Source of the DNA: Spirochaetota bacterium | Lineage (GTDB): Bacteria > Spirochaetota > UBA4802 > JAFGDQ01 | Assembly: GCA_016934735.1 (NCBI GenBank) | Contig: JAFGSG010000019.1 | Coordinates: 1-42,478, forward strand | Direction: 5' to 3' | Length of the DNA: 42,478 nucleotides | Shown here: in pieces, positions 32,934 through 41,822 of the stretch | Layout: the number at the start of each line of letters is the position of its first letter | Numbering within the stretch: position 1 is the first letter of the stretch | Program-made: the position numbers and the translations under genes | Notes under the pieces: model-generated | Told to the model about the DNA's origin: nothing | The model's input: only the letters and a program-made list of their open reading frames with translations | Database searches by the model: none

Positions 32934-33782
32934 TTATGTACATTTTACAGCTTTGCCATAGATTGTATTGCCTATTAGAAAATACCTGCCGGCAGAATTA
33001 GCTAAAGTTTCAGAATGGCCGGCAAAAAAATAACCGTCATCTGTCAAATAATCATAAAATTTATTTATGACATCATCTTTTGTTTTTTTATCAAAATAAA
33101 TTATCACGTTTCTGCAGAAAATAATGTCAAACAGCCCGTTCATAGGATACGACTCGGAAAGCAGATTCAGTCTTCCGAAGGAAACCATATTTTTAATTGA
33201 TTCCCTGACTGTAAATAAGCCGCTGTTCTCTTTTTTTCCCTTCTGAAAATATATTCTTAAAATTGCCGGATCGACTTCTTCCAAATCTTCTTCTTTATAA
33301 ATTCCTGCAACAGCTTTCCCCAAAACATCGGTATCAATGTCAGTAGCAAGTATTTTCACATCCGGCATGCGCTTGTTTCGAAAATATTCCGCAATGGTAA
33401 TTGCTATTGAGTATGGCTCCTCCCCTGTTGAGCATCCGGCGCTCCAGATTCTGAATTTGCCGGGATTTCTTTTCTCGAATTTCGGCAGAATGACTTCTCT
33501 TAAAAATTTAAAATGTTTTGATTCTCTGAAAAAATCTGTTTTATTGGTTGTAATACAGTTAATCAGGTTTATTATTTCTTCATGATAATTTTTATTTAAA
33601 TACTCATAATATACTTTATAATTATCAATATTTAATGCTTTTAACCTTTTTATTAGTCTTGAGTGCAGTAAGGCTTTTTTCCGTTCAGTCAAATTAATAC
33701 CGCTTTCTTTAAAAATAACATCTCTTAATAAATAGAATTCATTATCGCTTATTTCATCAAAGAATAACCCTGTTTTAAACAT
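32934..33782 (-). CDS. cheR: Chemotaxis methyltransferase CheR
   Basis: A 282-residue protein with the N-terminal helical CheR domain (FRESKHFKFLREVILP at ~88-103) and a SAM-binding domain (RIWSAGCSTGEEPYSIAI, ATDIDTDVL, DIIFCRNVIIYF). It methylates receptor glutamates using S-adenosylmethionine. The receptor in this operon ends in EEF preceded by Gly-Phe, a plausible variant of the CheR-docking pentapeptide. Confidence 0.97.
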   Translation of the reverse strand: MFKTGLFFDEISDNEFYLLRDVIFKESGINLTERKKALLHSRLIKRLKALNIDNYKVYYEYLNKNYHEEIINLINCITTNKTDFFRESKHFKFLREVILPKFEKRNPGKFRIWSAGCSTGEEPYSIAITIAEYFRNKRMPDVKILATDIDTDVLGKAVAGIYKEEDLEEVDPAILRIYFQKGKKENSGLFTVRESIKNMVSFGRLNLLSESYPMNGLFDIIFCRNVIIYFDKKTKDDVINKFYDYLTDDGYFFAGHSETLANSAGRYFLIGNTIYGKAVKCT

Positions 33783-33810
33783 AAGTTATAAATTCCCGCT
33801 TTTTCCTGCG

Positions 33811-34182
33811 TTACCTGATCAATTTTTTAACAGTGTTCAGCAATTGATCCGCCTTGAATGGTTTCGTGATCCATCCGGATGCACCTGCTTCTTTCCCTGC
33901 CTTTATCATACTGTTTTCAGATTCGGTAGTGAGCATTAAAACCGGAGTAAATTTATCTGATTTTCTTAATTCCTTAACAAAAGATAGCCCATCCATAACA
34001 GGCATATTAACGTCGGTTATATACAACAACACATCTCCGCCCGACTGCCTGATGTCCTGTATTTTTTTCAGCGCGTCGCTTCCGTTTTCAGCCTGCTCAA
34101 TCGGCAGTCCGGTTTCCTTTAGCACAAAGGCAATGCTGGTGCGAATTGTCGCTGAATCATCAATCGCCATTATATATTTCAT
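33811..34182 (-). CDS. cheY: CheY-type response regulator
   Basis: A 123-residue stand-alone receiver. ATG 34182 is chosen because GGAG lies 7 nt upstream and the residues then fit CheY; upstream in-frame starts overlap the STAS gene. Acidic pair DD near residue 7-8, phospho-Asp in YITDVNMPVMDG (~57), Thr in MLTTES, and Lys in ITKPF are all in place. It carries the signal from CheA to the motor or to another target. Confidence 0.93.
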   Translation of the reverse strand: MKYIMAIDDSATIRTSIAFVLKETGLPIEQAENGSDALKKIQDIRQSGGDVLLYITDVNMPVMDGLSFVKELRKSDKFTPVLMLTTESENSMIKAGKEAGASGWITKPFKADQLLNTVKKLIR

Positions 34183-34195
34183 GCGCATACTCCAT

Positions 34196-34450
34196 TTAAT
34201 TTTTTGCAAAACCGCTGAGATATAATTGCTGCTTAATATCATACGAAACGGATTTTAGTATTATTTTTTTTCCGATTTTATACGATTCCCTGTTCGCAGC
34301 CATAATAAGCTGGGCAAGTGAAAGATCGATTCTTCTGACTTTACTGAAATCCAATATTATTTCGGATTCTTTCTTTATTAGTTCTTTCAAGTGCGAATAA
34401 AGCTCTTTAATATTTTTTACTCCGACATCTTCACGTAATTCAATAACCAC
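34196..34450 (-). CDS. STAS-domain protein in the che operon
   Basis: An 84-residue protein with the STAS pattern: EIILDFSKVRRIDLSLAQLI, where the phospho-acceptor position falls at Ser in DLSLAQ, then KIILKSVSYDIKQQLYLSGF. It sits between cheA and cheY with 12-26 nt gaps. STAS proteins in che operons occur in several lineages and may link chemotaxis to a phospho-switch; no kinase partner is visible here. Confidence 0.82.
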   Translation of the reverse strand: MVIELREDVGVKNIKELYSHLKELIKKESEIILDFSKVRRIDLSLAQLIMAANRESYKIGKKIILKSVSYDIKQQLYLSGFAKN

Positions 34451-34476
34451 GATGATCCTCCAAAGACAAATAAATA

Positions 34477-36642
34477 TTAGTGGCCTATCTCTCCGATTAG
34501 GCCGTGTATATCCATAATCAGAGATACTGTGCCATCGCCTAATATAGAAGCACCGGAGATGGCGCGGCTTTTTGTCAGCGTTGAGTCGATGCTTTTTATC
34601 ACTATCTGCTGCTCTCCGATAAGTTCATCAACCAGGAGACCGAGATAAACACCGTTTGACTCGACAATTACAACCAGGCCTTCCCACGGATTTTTATGTT
34701 CAGGCGCTATCCCAAAAAGTTCATATATTCTGAGCAGAGTCACATAGCGATCCCTGATGTAAATAACTTCACCGCGGCCCTCAACAGTCTTTACGTCATT
34801 TTTATCCGGCTGTATTGATTCGATTATGGATAACAATGGGATAATATAAATCCATTTGCCGACACGTACAAGCATGCCGTCAATTATTGCAAGTGTTAAC
34901 GGAAGTTTTATAATGACCCTCGTTCCCCTGCCTAACTCAGTATCTATTTTTATCGTACCTCTTAATTGTTCAATGTTTGTTTTAACTACATCCATCCCTA
35001 CACCGCGTCCAGACAAATCCCCGACTTTTTCCGTAGTTGAGAATCCGGGCAAAAACAGAAAATTCAGCAGTTTTTCATCGCTTATTTCATCGGACGGCTT
35101 AAGAAGGCCGATTTTTTCGGCTTTCCGCCTGACTTTCTCCTTATCAACACCTCTACCATCATCTGATATTTCAATATAAACATTCCCCTCCTGATGATAT
35201 GCTTTTAAGCTTATAACGCCCATCGCCGGCTTTTCTGCTTTTATTCTTTCATCCGGAGTTTCTATACCATGATCTATTGAATTACGGATCATATGCTTCA
35301 GGGGATCGTTTATTTTTTCTATTACTGTTTTATCAAATTCTGTTTCAATTCCCTCCAACTCCAGTTTTATTTCTTTGCCATAATCTTTTGCAGTGTCTCT
35401 TATAAACCGTTTAAACTGCTCAAAAGTGGATCCAATCGGAATCATTCTTATAGCCATGATCTGTTCCTGAAACTCACGCGTGGTCCTGTCCATCCCGTAT
35501 ACAGCGTTTTTCAATCTCTCTCCTTCCTCACCGCCGATCAATTCGGCTGCCTTTGAAATCGCGGATTGCCCGATAATCATCTCACCGAGGAGATTCAAAA
35601 GTGTATCCAACTTTCCGGTTGCGACCCTGACTGTGCTGCTTTCTATCTTTTTTCTTATCTTATCCTGTTCCGACAGGGCGTAATTAACATCCTCCCTGGA
35701 AGCGTATCCTTTTTCTAAAATGATTTCAGCAATCTTTTTTCCGTCTGTTTTCTGCGCATCCAGCACATTTGAGAGTTCGTTTTCGGTGATTATGTTCTCG
35801 GAAAGCATTATCTCTCCTATCTTATGAGGCGAAAGCTTATCCGGCATATTGTAATTGGTTGTCAGGTCTTCTATTGCAATTTGATTATCGTCATTGACGA
35901 ATTGAAATATATCTTCGATCTCCTCTCTTGTATGCTTCGTCCTTATTGTGATATCCCAGTTAAGATAGCAGTTCTCAGGATCAAATTTTTTCATGTCCGG
36001 AAGTCTGGTTCTATCCACTTTTCGCGTACTAATCCGGCCAAGTGAAGCAAGATCTTCCATTATAATCAACGGATCTATGCCGTTTTTAAAAATCGACTCT
36101 TTAAATCCTGTCCTCACCCTGAAGAATTTATAACCGGGTTTCTCTTCTTCATTATATGAGCTTAATCCGGGATCTGTATCACTTTTATACGCAACCGGTT
36201 TATCAGTTATTTCTTTTCCGACAGCAGATTCTATCTTTAATTTCTCAGGGACATTGTTATGTCTGTACTCCTCAATCTGGCCGAGCAGCTGTTCTTTTAA
36301 TTTATTCTTTTTATCCCCGCCAGCGTCTGCATCAGATCCGAAAATAATCATTTTTATCCAGTCCATACTGTTCAGAAGAATATCGATTAGTCCTCCATCC
36401 ACTTTCAGATCGCCGGATCTGACCTTGTCTATCAGGTTCTCCAGTTTATGAGTAAACTGGGAAATATCATTGAACCCGGCCATACCCGAACTTCCTTTAA
36501 GGGTATGTATGCTTCTAAAGATACGGTTTACCACCTCAGGTTCGCTTCCTTCTTCAAGTCTTACAATATCCGGTTCAAGATTCTGCAGAATCTCCTCAGC
36601 TTCACCTGTAAATATATCTTTTAATCCTTCTATTGCTTCCAT
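34477..36642 (-). CDS. cheA: Chemotaxis histidine kinase CheA with an MshEN-like insert
   Basis: A 721-residue protein from ATG 36642; the in-frame TTG at 36657 belongs to the GGAG ribosome-binding site. P1: phospho-His in SIHTLKGSSGMAGF (~46). Residues ~169-260 form a P2-like region (YKFFRVRTGFKES, NWDITIRTK). Residues ~272-326 hold two units of the form (K)I(G/A)E(I)xLxx(x)xI/YxxxxxLxxxLxxQ, resembling MshEN-type domains. P3/P4 follow: N box NDPLKHMIRNSIDHG, G1 ISDDGRG, F box LPGFSTT, G2 GRGVGMDVV. P5 (CheW-like) ends at GEIGH. It phosphorylates CheY and CheB. Confidence 0.95.
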   Translation of the reverse strand: MEAIEGLKDIFTGEAEEILQNLEPDIVRLEEGSEPEVVNRIFRSIHTLKGSSGMAGFNDISQFTHKLENLIDKVRSGDLKVDGGLIDILLNSMDWIKMIIFGSDADAGGDKKNKLKEQLLGQIEEYRHNNVPEKLKIESAVGKEITDKPVAYKSDTDPGLSSYNEEEKPGYKFFRVRTGFKESIFKNGIDPLIIMEDLASLGRISTRKVDRTRLPDMKKFDPENCYLNWDITIRTKHTREEIEDIFQFVNDDNQIAIEDLTTNYNMPDKLSPHKIGEIMLSENIITENELSNVLDAQKTDGKKIAEIILEKGYASREDVNYALSEQDKIRKKIESSTVRVATGKLDTLLNLLGEMIIGQSAISKAAELIGGEEGERLKNAVYGMDRTTREFQEQIMAIRMIPIGSTFEQFKRFIRDTAKDYGKEIKLELEGIETEFDKTVIEKINDPLKHMIRNSIDHGIETPDERIKAEKPAMGVISLKAYHQEGNVYIEISDDGRGVDKEKVRRKAEKIGLLKPSDEISDEKLLNFLFLPGFSTTEKVGDLSGRGVGMDVVKTNIEQLRGTIKIDTELGRGTRVIIKLPLTLAIIDGMLVRVGKWIYIIPLLSIIESIQPDKNDVKTVEGRGEVIYIRDRYVTLLRIYELFGIAPEHKNPWEGLVVIVESNGVYLGLLVDELIGEQQIVIKSIDSTLTKSRAISGASILGDGTVSLIMDIHGLIGEIGH

Positions 36643-36659
36643 ATTAACGCGCTCCAATT

Positions 36660-38834
36660 TTAGAACTCTTCAAAGCCCTCTTGTTTTTTATTATATGTTA
36701 AGTCTGCATTTTTATGGCTTACTTTAATATTTTGACCGTTATGATTTTTCTTCATATTGTTCTGTATTTTATTTACTCCAGGATCCAATTTGCCATGTTC
36801 ATTATCTGATTCCTGTGTAATCCTGTCGGTTACGGTAAACATATTCATCATGACCATAATATCTTTAGCTTTAGTCGACATGTCTTCGCTCGCCGATGCT
36901 GTCTCCTCTACGAGAGCTGCATTCTGCTGAGTCATGGAGTCCATTTCCATTACTGCTTTATTGACCTGCTCAGCGCCGAGTTTTTGTTCCGCACTAGCAG
37001 CTGCAATCTCCGAAACAACCGCACTTACCTCCTTAATTGAAGCAGTTATTTCCTGTAAAGCGTCTCCGCTTTTGTTTACAAGCTTCGTACCGTTTTCAAT
37101 TTTATCGATCGAATCGTTTATCAGCGCCCCTACTTCTTTTGCAGCTTTTGCGGATCTCTGCGCGAGATTTCTTACTTCGCCCGCTACTACTGCAAATCCC
37201 CTGCCGTGCTCGCCTGCTCTCGCCGCCTCAACAGCCGCGTTAAGCGCCAGCAGATTTGTCTGAAACGAAATCTCATTTATCATCGAATTGATTTCGCCTA
37301 TCTTCTTGCTCGACTGGCTGATCTCGTTGATCGAATTCACGGCATTGCTGACAACAATCACTCCATCTTCCGCGAGTTTCGATGTTTTCTCCGACATTTT
37401 GCTTGCACTCTCCGCATTCTCCGCATTTTGCTTTATAGTAGCCGTAGACTGTTCTATAGCTGACGCAATCTCCTCCAGCGAAGACGCCTGCTCAGATGTT
37501 CGCTGCGACAGATTCTGATTTCCGCTCGATATCTGCTCAAGCGCCTGGGCAAGGCTTTGAATGGATATTACAACTTTCGAAAGCAGATTATCTATATTAT
37601 TCACTGCATCATTCAGCGCGTATGATATCTCTCCGAGCATTCCCACATCCTCATTTCTTCCCACATTGAGTCTTTCTCTTAAATTTCCGCCTGCGAATTT
37701 TCTGGCAAATTCAGAAATATCCTTAATAAGATTTTCAAGACTATCGACGGAATTATTTAATGTCTGCGATAGCTCGCCCAGCATGCCTGTATCTTTCTTT
37801 TTACTCACATCAAGTCTTTCAGAGAAATCCCCTTTCGAAAACTTAACCGCAAAAACAAGAATATCCGAAATTAAATTTTCCAAAAGATCAGAGGTATTAT
37901 TTAAAGAGTGTGAAAGCTCACCCAGCATGCCTGTATCCTGTTTTGTGTTTACATCCAGCCTGCCGGAAAAATCTCCGCGTGCGAACCGTTCTGCAAATCC
38001 TGTGATATCAGCAACAATTTTCTCCAAGTTGCCGGCAGCTTCGTTAAGAGCCGAAGAAAGCTTCCCGAATTCATCCCCCTGTTCCAGTTCAATTCTTTTC
38101 TTAAAATTACCGGATGCTATGTCTTTTGCAAAATCAAGTATCTTAACCAGAGGCCTCGATATTGCCCTTGAGACAAAAAGCAATATCAATCCTATTACAA
38201 CAGAAATACCTATAAAAATTATTATCATTTTTAAGTTAATTGCCGCTATTTCTTCATTAACGTCTTCAATATAAATGCCGGTACCAACAATCCATTTCCA
38301 TGGTCCGAAAGTTTTTACGTATGATATCTTGGGTGCCAGCTTCTGAGCATTATCTTTCCACTGCCATATGTAATCAACAAAGCCATGCCCCGACCTTTCG
38401 CATATCTGGGCCATCTCAACGAACAGGCGTTTCCCGGCAGGATCGGAATAATCTGAAACATCTTTGCCGTCAAGATCGGGACGGAATGGATGCATTATCA
38501 TATAGGGACGTGAATCATTTATCCATAAATAATCCTTCCCCTCATCACCATATCTCATGCTTTTAATCACTGCTATCGCCGTTTCCCGTGCGTCCTCAAT
38601 TTTCATCCCGCCTTTTTCGACGTCAGTATTTAATTTGTCCAGCACACTGATTCCTGCATTAACTATATCCTGTAATTTCATTCTCTTCTGTTCGATCAGG
38701 CTGTCCCTCATGGTTGGAATAAAATATCCAAAAACAAGCGCTACAAAACAAACAATCGTAAATAATACACTGATAAAAACCTTAGATTGAAGCGAAATAT
38801 TTTTCCACGAAAATTTTAATTTCAAACTATTCAT
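36660..38834 (-). CDS. Methyl-accepting chemotaxis protein, Cache sensor, four HAMP-like units
   Basis: A 724-residue receptor. TM1 ~19-40; single-Cache sensor ~41-198 ([43 protein letters not shown]); TM2 ~202-224; a canonical HAMP ~224-277. Then come three tandem ~48-residue HAMP-like repeats (~278-325, 326-373, 374-421), each with FA..FA.G(D/N).(S/R)(E/G)RL(D/N)V and (T/V)GMLGE(L/I)S. The signalling hairpin tip [20 protein letters not shown] is at ~520. The C-terminus EGFEEF resembles a CheR/CheB tether. Sensors of this Cache type bind small carboxylates in some proteins; the ligand is unknown. RBS CGGAGGA. Confidence 0.95.
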   Translation of the reverse strand: MNSLKLKFSWKNISLQSKVFISVLFTIVCFVALVFGYFIPTMRDSLIEQKRMKLQDIVNAGISVLDKLNTDVEKGGMKIEDARETAIAVIKSMRYGDEGKDYLWINDSRPYMIMHPFRPDLDGKDVSDYSDPAGKRLFVEMAQICERSGHGFVDYIWQWKDNAQKLAPKISYVKTFGPWKWIVGTGIYIEDVNEEIAAINLKMIIIFIGISVVIGLILLFVSRAISRPLVKILDFAKDIASGNFKKRIELEQGDEFGKLSSALNEAAGNLEKIVADITGFAERFARGDFSGRLDVNTKQDTGMLGELSHSLNNTSDLLENLISDILVFAVKFSKGDFSERLDVSKKKDTGMLGELSQTLNNSVDSLENLIKDISEFARKFAGGNLRERLNVGRNEDVGMLGEISYALNDAVNNIDNLLSKVVISIQSLAQALEQISSGNQNLSQRTSEQASSLEEIASAIEQSTATIKQNAENAESASKMSEKTSKLAEDGVIVVSNAVNSINEISQSSKKIGEINSMINEISFQTNLLALNAAVEAARAGEHGRGFAVVAGEVRNLAQRSAKAAKEVGALINDSIDKIENGTKLVNKSGDALQEITASIKEVSAVVSEIAAASAEQKLGAEQVNKAVMEMDSMTQQNAALVEETASASEDMSTKAKDIMVMMNMFTVTDRITQESDNEHGKLDPGVNKIQNNMKKNHNGQNIKVSHKNADLTYNKKQEGFEEF

Positions 38835-38879
38835 TTCATTCCTCCGGTAGATTTATATAAAGCAACATCCTAGTTACGT

Positions 38880-39410
38880 TTATTCCTGATTATTCATTGT
38901 GCTTTTATCCGCATCAATGAGATTCAGACTCTCAATCTCAGCCTCAGTTAATATGAGTTCAACATTTAATATTATTATCAATGTGTTGTCTATCTGGCCT
39001 ATCCCTTCAATAAAGTCGGTCTGTATCTTTGCTGTAAAATTCGGCGTAGACTGTATTGTCGATATCGGTATATTTACAACATCCGAAACAGAATCCACAA
39101 TCATTCCAATAAGCCTTTCCTTAACCTCGACGATAATAATGACCGTGTATGCATCGTACTCTCTTGTTTCCATTTTAAACCTTTTTCTCATGTCTATTAC
39201 CGGCACCACAGTCCCTCTCAGATTTATTACGCCTTCCATAAAGTATGCGGTATTAGGCACATGCGTAATATCAGTCATGCCAATTATCTCTCTTACTTTC
39301 TCAACCCCAATACTATAACTCTCATCAGCAATAAGGAAAGTGACATGCTGATGCTCCTCTTTTATAATTTCATCTTCCTTAGCCGGAGTCCTGTTTCCAA
39401 AATTTTTCAT
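38880..39410 (-). CDS. cheW: Chemotaxis adaptor CheW
   Basis: A 176-residue protein with the CheW core: VTFLIADESYSIGVEKVREIIG, then THVPNTAYFMEGVINLRGTVVPVIDMRKRF, and the later IGMIVDSVSDVV. It couples receptor to CheA. It is the first gene of the che operon; the receptor gene begins 45 nt downstream. The ~20-residue N-terminal and C-terminal extensions are polar. RBS GGGGGAG. Confidence 0.95.
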   Translation of the reverse strand: MKNFGNRTPAKEDEIIKEEHQHVTFLIADESYSIGVEKVREIIGMTDITHVPNTAYFMEGVINLRGTVVPVIDMRKRFKMETREYDAYTVIIIVEVKERLIGMIVDSVSDVVNIPISTIQSTPNFTAKIQTDFIEGIGQIDNTLIIILNVELILTEAEIESLNLIDADKSTMNNQE

Positions 39411-39504
39411 AGTAAATCTCCCCCTGTTGAAATCTGTAATTTTTATTCAAGTTATATTTTCATTAAAGACAATAGATATGCTTCTTAACTGAGAGCCGGC
39501 ATAA

Positions 39505-39540
39505 GTATTCCCTCCCAGCCTGCAGCCGGGGAGGGAATAC
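39505..39540. repeat. 12-bp-stem hairpin in the divergent cheW/fapA gap
   Basis: GTATTCCCTCCC pairs perfectly with GGGAGGGAATAC around a 12-nt loop that contains CTGCAG. Weaker outer pairing (GCCGG with CCTCGGC) extends it. It looks like a terminator but lies between two divergent genes, with no gene ending nearby. The rest of the gap 39411-39717 is very AT-rich and should hold both promoters; no convincing -35/-10 was picked. Confidence 0.6.
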
Positions 39541-39717
39541 TCAGCCTCGGCACTCAATAAAAAATGAATTATAAAACAACTCTAATGTCATGGTGACGGG
39601 ATGTTTATTATAAAATTATAATCTATAATGAATAATAATTCAAATTTTTTTTTAATAATTATTTATTATAAAATTTTTTTCCTTGCTATAGTTAAAAGAT
39701 AAATGTAAAATAAAGAT

Positions 39718-39816
39718 ATGGAGAATCATTTAATCTGCTCAAGAATAACCTCCGAAAGTAAGATATTAATCATACAGGAAGAGATGCTTAAAAAATATTT
39801 CCGGTTAATAAAGTAA
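39718..39816 (+). CDS. Possible 32-residue leader peptide before fapA
   Basis: ATG at 39718 opens a 32-codon frame (start MENHLICSRI, end KKYFRLIK) that stops 2 nt before the fapA ATG. FapA itself lacks a clear ribosome-binding site, so coupling to this frame would explain its translation. The peptide is basic and helical with no recognised family. It may be a chance frame. Confidence 0.3.
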   Translation: MENHLICSRITSESKILIIQEEMLKKYFRLIK

Positions 39817-39818
39817 TA

Positions 39819-41546
39819 ATGAAATACATAATATTTTATTTTGATAATTCGGTTGCTAAAATATTCGTCGAAAAAATAGACGAAAACGGAAATTCATCCA
39901 TGGTGCTTTCATCACCCAATAATTTCGTTTCAAAAGATGAAATCGTCGCAAGGATAGTGGATGTCGACCAGCCTGAAGACGCCGGTAAACATATCGATCA
40001 GGGTTATGCTTTCCATATCATTCAGAAATACAGCCCGGTAAGAGCCGGCGAAGGAATAGTATTCGACCAGGATTCTCTTGTTTTCAAGGCCACAGACTAT
40101 GGATTCGTAAAGCATGACAGGGATAAATCTTCAATTTTATTGCTGAATCCTTTGAGGATTCAAAAAGATAAAATGAAGGCTTTTTATATAGTGCATCCGA
40201 CAAAATTTAAAAAAATCCCCACAGTTGAAGACATTGATGAGAATTTAATCAAATTAAAAATCTACACAATCGTAGATAAAAATACGCTTGCCAATGACCT
40301 GGAGCAGATAGATGTCAATGCACCTCAGGTACATAGAATTAAAGTAGCGCAGGGGAAAGAACCTAAAGACGGTTTTGATGAATACTTTTCACCTCTCATG
40401 GATTTTGAAAAAAAAGCCGGTAAAATATTGGAAGACGGCAGCATAGACTTTAAAGAAATCGGATCAATAATTGAAATAAAGCAAAGACAGGCAATATTAA
40501 AAAGGATACCTGCGGAAACCACTGAAGACGGATTTGATATTTACGGAATAAAAGTCCCGGGCGTAATGAAGGAAACAGACGGCTACAGGCTGGGCGAAAA
40601 TATTGTCCCTTCAGTAGATCCTAATATATATGCTTCAACGATTGACGGATGTCTTGAAATAAACCAAAAAACCATATCAGTATCCCCAATTTCCGTTATC
40701 AAAGGCGATGTCAGCTACGAGTCGGGAAATATTGATTTTCACGGTTCTGTACATATTAAAGGATCAGTTTTGCCGGGATTTACTGTAAAGGCTAAAGGAG
40801 ATATAGTGATAGGCCAGAATGTAAGTGATGCGTTTATAGAAGCCGGAGGAGATGTAACGGTAAAACTCGGCATCGAAGGCAAAGGCAAAACCAAAGTAAC
40901 TGCCGGAGGGAAAGTAAAGGCTAAATTTATTATAAACTCAAATGTTGAAGCAATCGGGATTGTTCAGGTTGATGATTCCATTATTAACAGCAATGTGTTT
41001 TCAAATGATAAAATATTAGTTACCGATAAGCATGGAAAAATTATCGGCGGAGAGACTACAGCACTTTATGAAATCCATGCGAAAATCTCCGGTGTTCCAA
41101 ATGAAAATAAAACCATTCTCGCTGTCGGTAAAAATATTATAATAGAGAATGAACTCAAGGAAATAAGAAACCGAATGAATCCGATAAAGAAAAGAATAGA
41201 AGAGATTACACAGAGAGTAAAAGCCAGTTTCGGGGAGGAGATATTCACAAACCCGAAAGGGCTTATCGCTATTTTACCTCCTGTTAAAAAAAAGACATGC
41301 CTTGAACTCCTTTCTGAACTTACTACAACTAACAACGAACTTAAAAGTATTACAGAAGAATACAAATTAAAAGAAAATGAACTTATATTTGACCATGAGC
41401 CTACAATATCAATAACCAACAAAGTCTACCCCGGCACCTTGATTAAAATTAAAAACAACCTAAGATTGATAGAAGAAGATCTTCACAATGTGAAATTCTA
41501 CGAGGATGGGGAAAGGAAGGAAATACGTTTTATAGCTGCTGTATAA
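39819..41546 (+). CDS. fapA: FapA-family protein (DUF342)
   Basis: A 575-residue cytoplasmic protein. The central part (~150-420) carries the FapA/DUF342 core: EDGFDIYGIKVPG, GCLEINQKTISVSP, then beta-helix turns of the type GDVSYESGNIDFHGSVHIKG, VKAKGDIVIGQNVSDA, EAGGDVTVKLGIEGKG. A coiled coil follows (~435-530: NELKEIRNRMNPIKKRIEEI). The N-terminal ~140 residues are a separate alpha/beta domain. The family was named from Vibrio flagellar assembly and binds polar machinery, but it is wide in spirochaetes and firmicutes where its role is not settled. It stands alone, divergent from the che operon. Confidence 0.9.
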   Translation: MKYIIFYFDNSVAKIFVEKIDENGNSSMVLSSPNNFVSKDEIVARIVDVDQPEDAGKHIDQGYAFHIIQKYSPVRAGEGIVFDQDSLVFKATDYGFVKHDRDKSSILLLNPLRIQKDKMKAFYIVHPTKFKKIPTVEDIDENLIKLKIYTIVDKNTLANDLEQIDVNAPQVHRIKVAQGKEPKDGFDEYFSPLMDFEKKAGKILEDGSIDFKEIGSIIEIKQRQAILKRIPAETTEDGFDIYGIKVPGVMKETDGYRLGENIVPSVDPNIYASTIDGCLEINQKTISVSPISVIKGDVSYESGNIDFHGSVHIKGSVLPGFTVKAKGDIVIGQNVSDAFIEAGGDVTVKLGIEGKGKTKVTAGGKVKAKFIINSNVEAIGIVQVDDSIINSNVFSNDKILVTDKHGKIIGGETTALYEIHAKISGVPNENKTILAVGKNIIIENELKEIRNRMNPIKKRIEEITQRVKASFGEEIFTNPKGLIAILPPVKKKTCLELLSELTTTNNELKSITEEYKLKENELIFDHEPTISITNKVYPGTLIKIKNNLRLIEEDLHNVKFYEDGERKEIRFIAAV

Positions 41547-41625
41547 AAAATACATTTTTTTGTTGACACATGCACGTCTAACAGCTTCATTCTTACTAAT
41601 TATACTTTTAAAGTAACTACTTTAC

Positions 41626-41648
41626 AAATCGGGCCAAGACCCCGATTT
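41626..41648 (+). terminator. Terminator after fapA
   Basis: AAATCGGG pairs with CCCGATTT around a 7-nt loop and is followed by TTTTATTTTTTT. It lies about 80 nt past the fapA stop and before argF. Between 41649 and 41822 the sequence is AT-rich without other features. Confidence 0.8.
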
Positions 41649-41822
41649 TTTATTTTTTTACGATAGCGGGTTTCTGCAAAACCGATAATTTATTATATAA
41701 CTTTAAATCTTTATTTCTATTTTACCGGAATAGTATAAATATTTTTACAGCAACCTGCGGCTAATCGGCTTTATTTTTGTAATTATATTGGATAGCTTAA
41801 AAACAACTGGAAGGTTAATAAC

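Noticed and set aside
39941-39950. AATCGTCGCA inside fapA as a seventh promoter-like element
   Set aside because: It is within a coding region, lacks the A-tract on the right side and has no AGTTC 12 nt away.
41563-41606. TTGACA ... TATACT as a sigma-70 promoter for argF
   Set aside because: The boxes are 32 nt apart, far too long; no TATAAT-like sequence lies at 16-18 nt.
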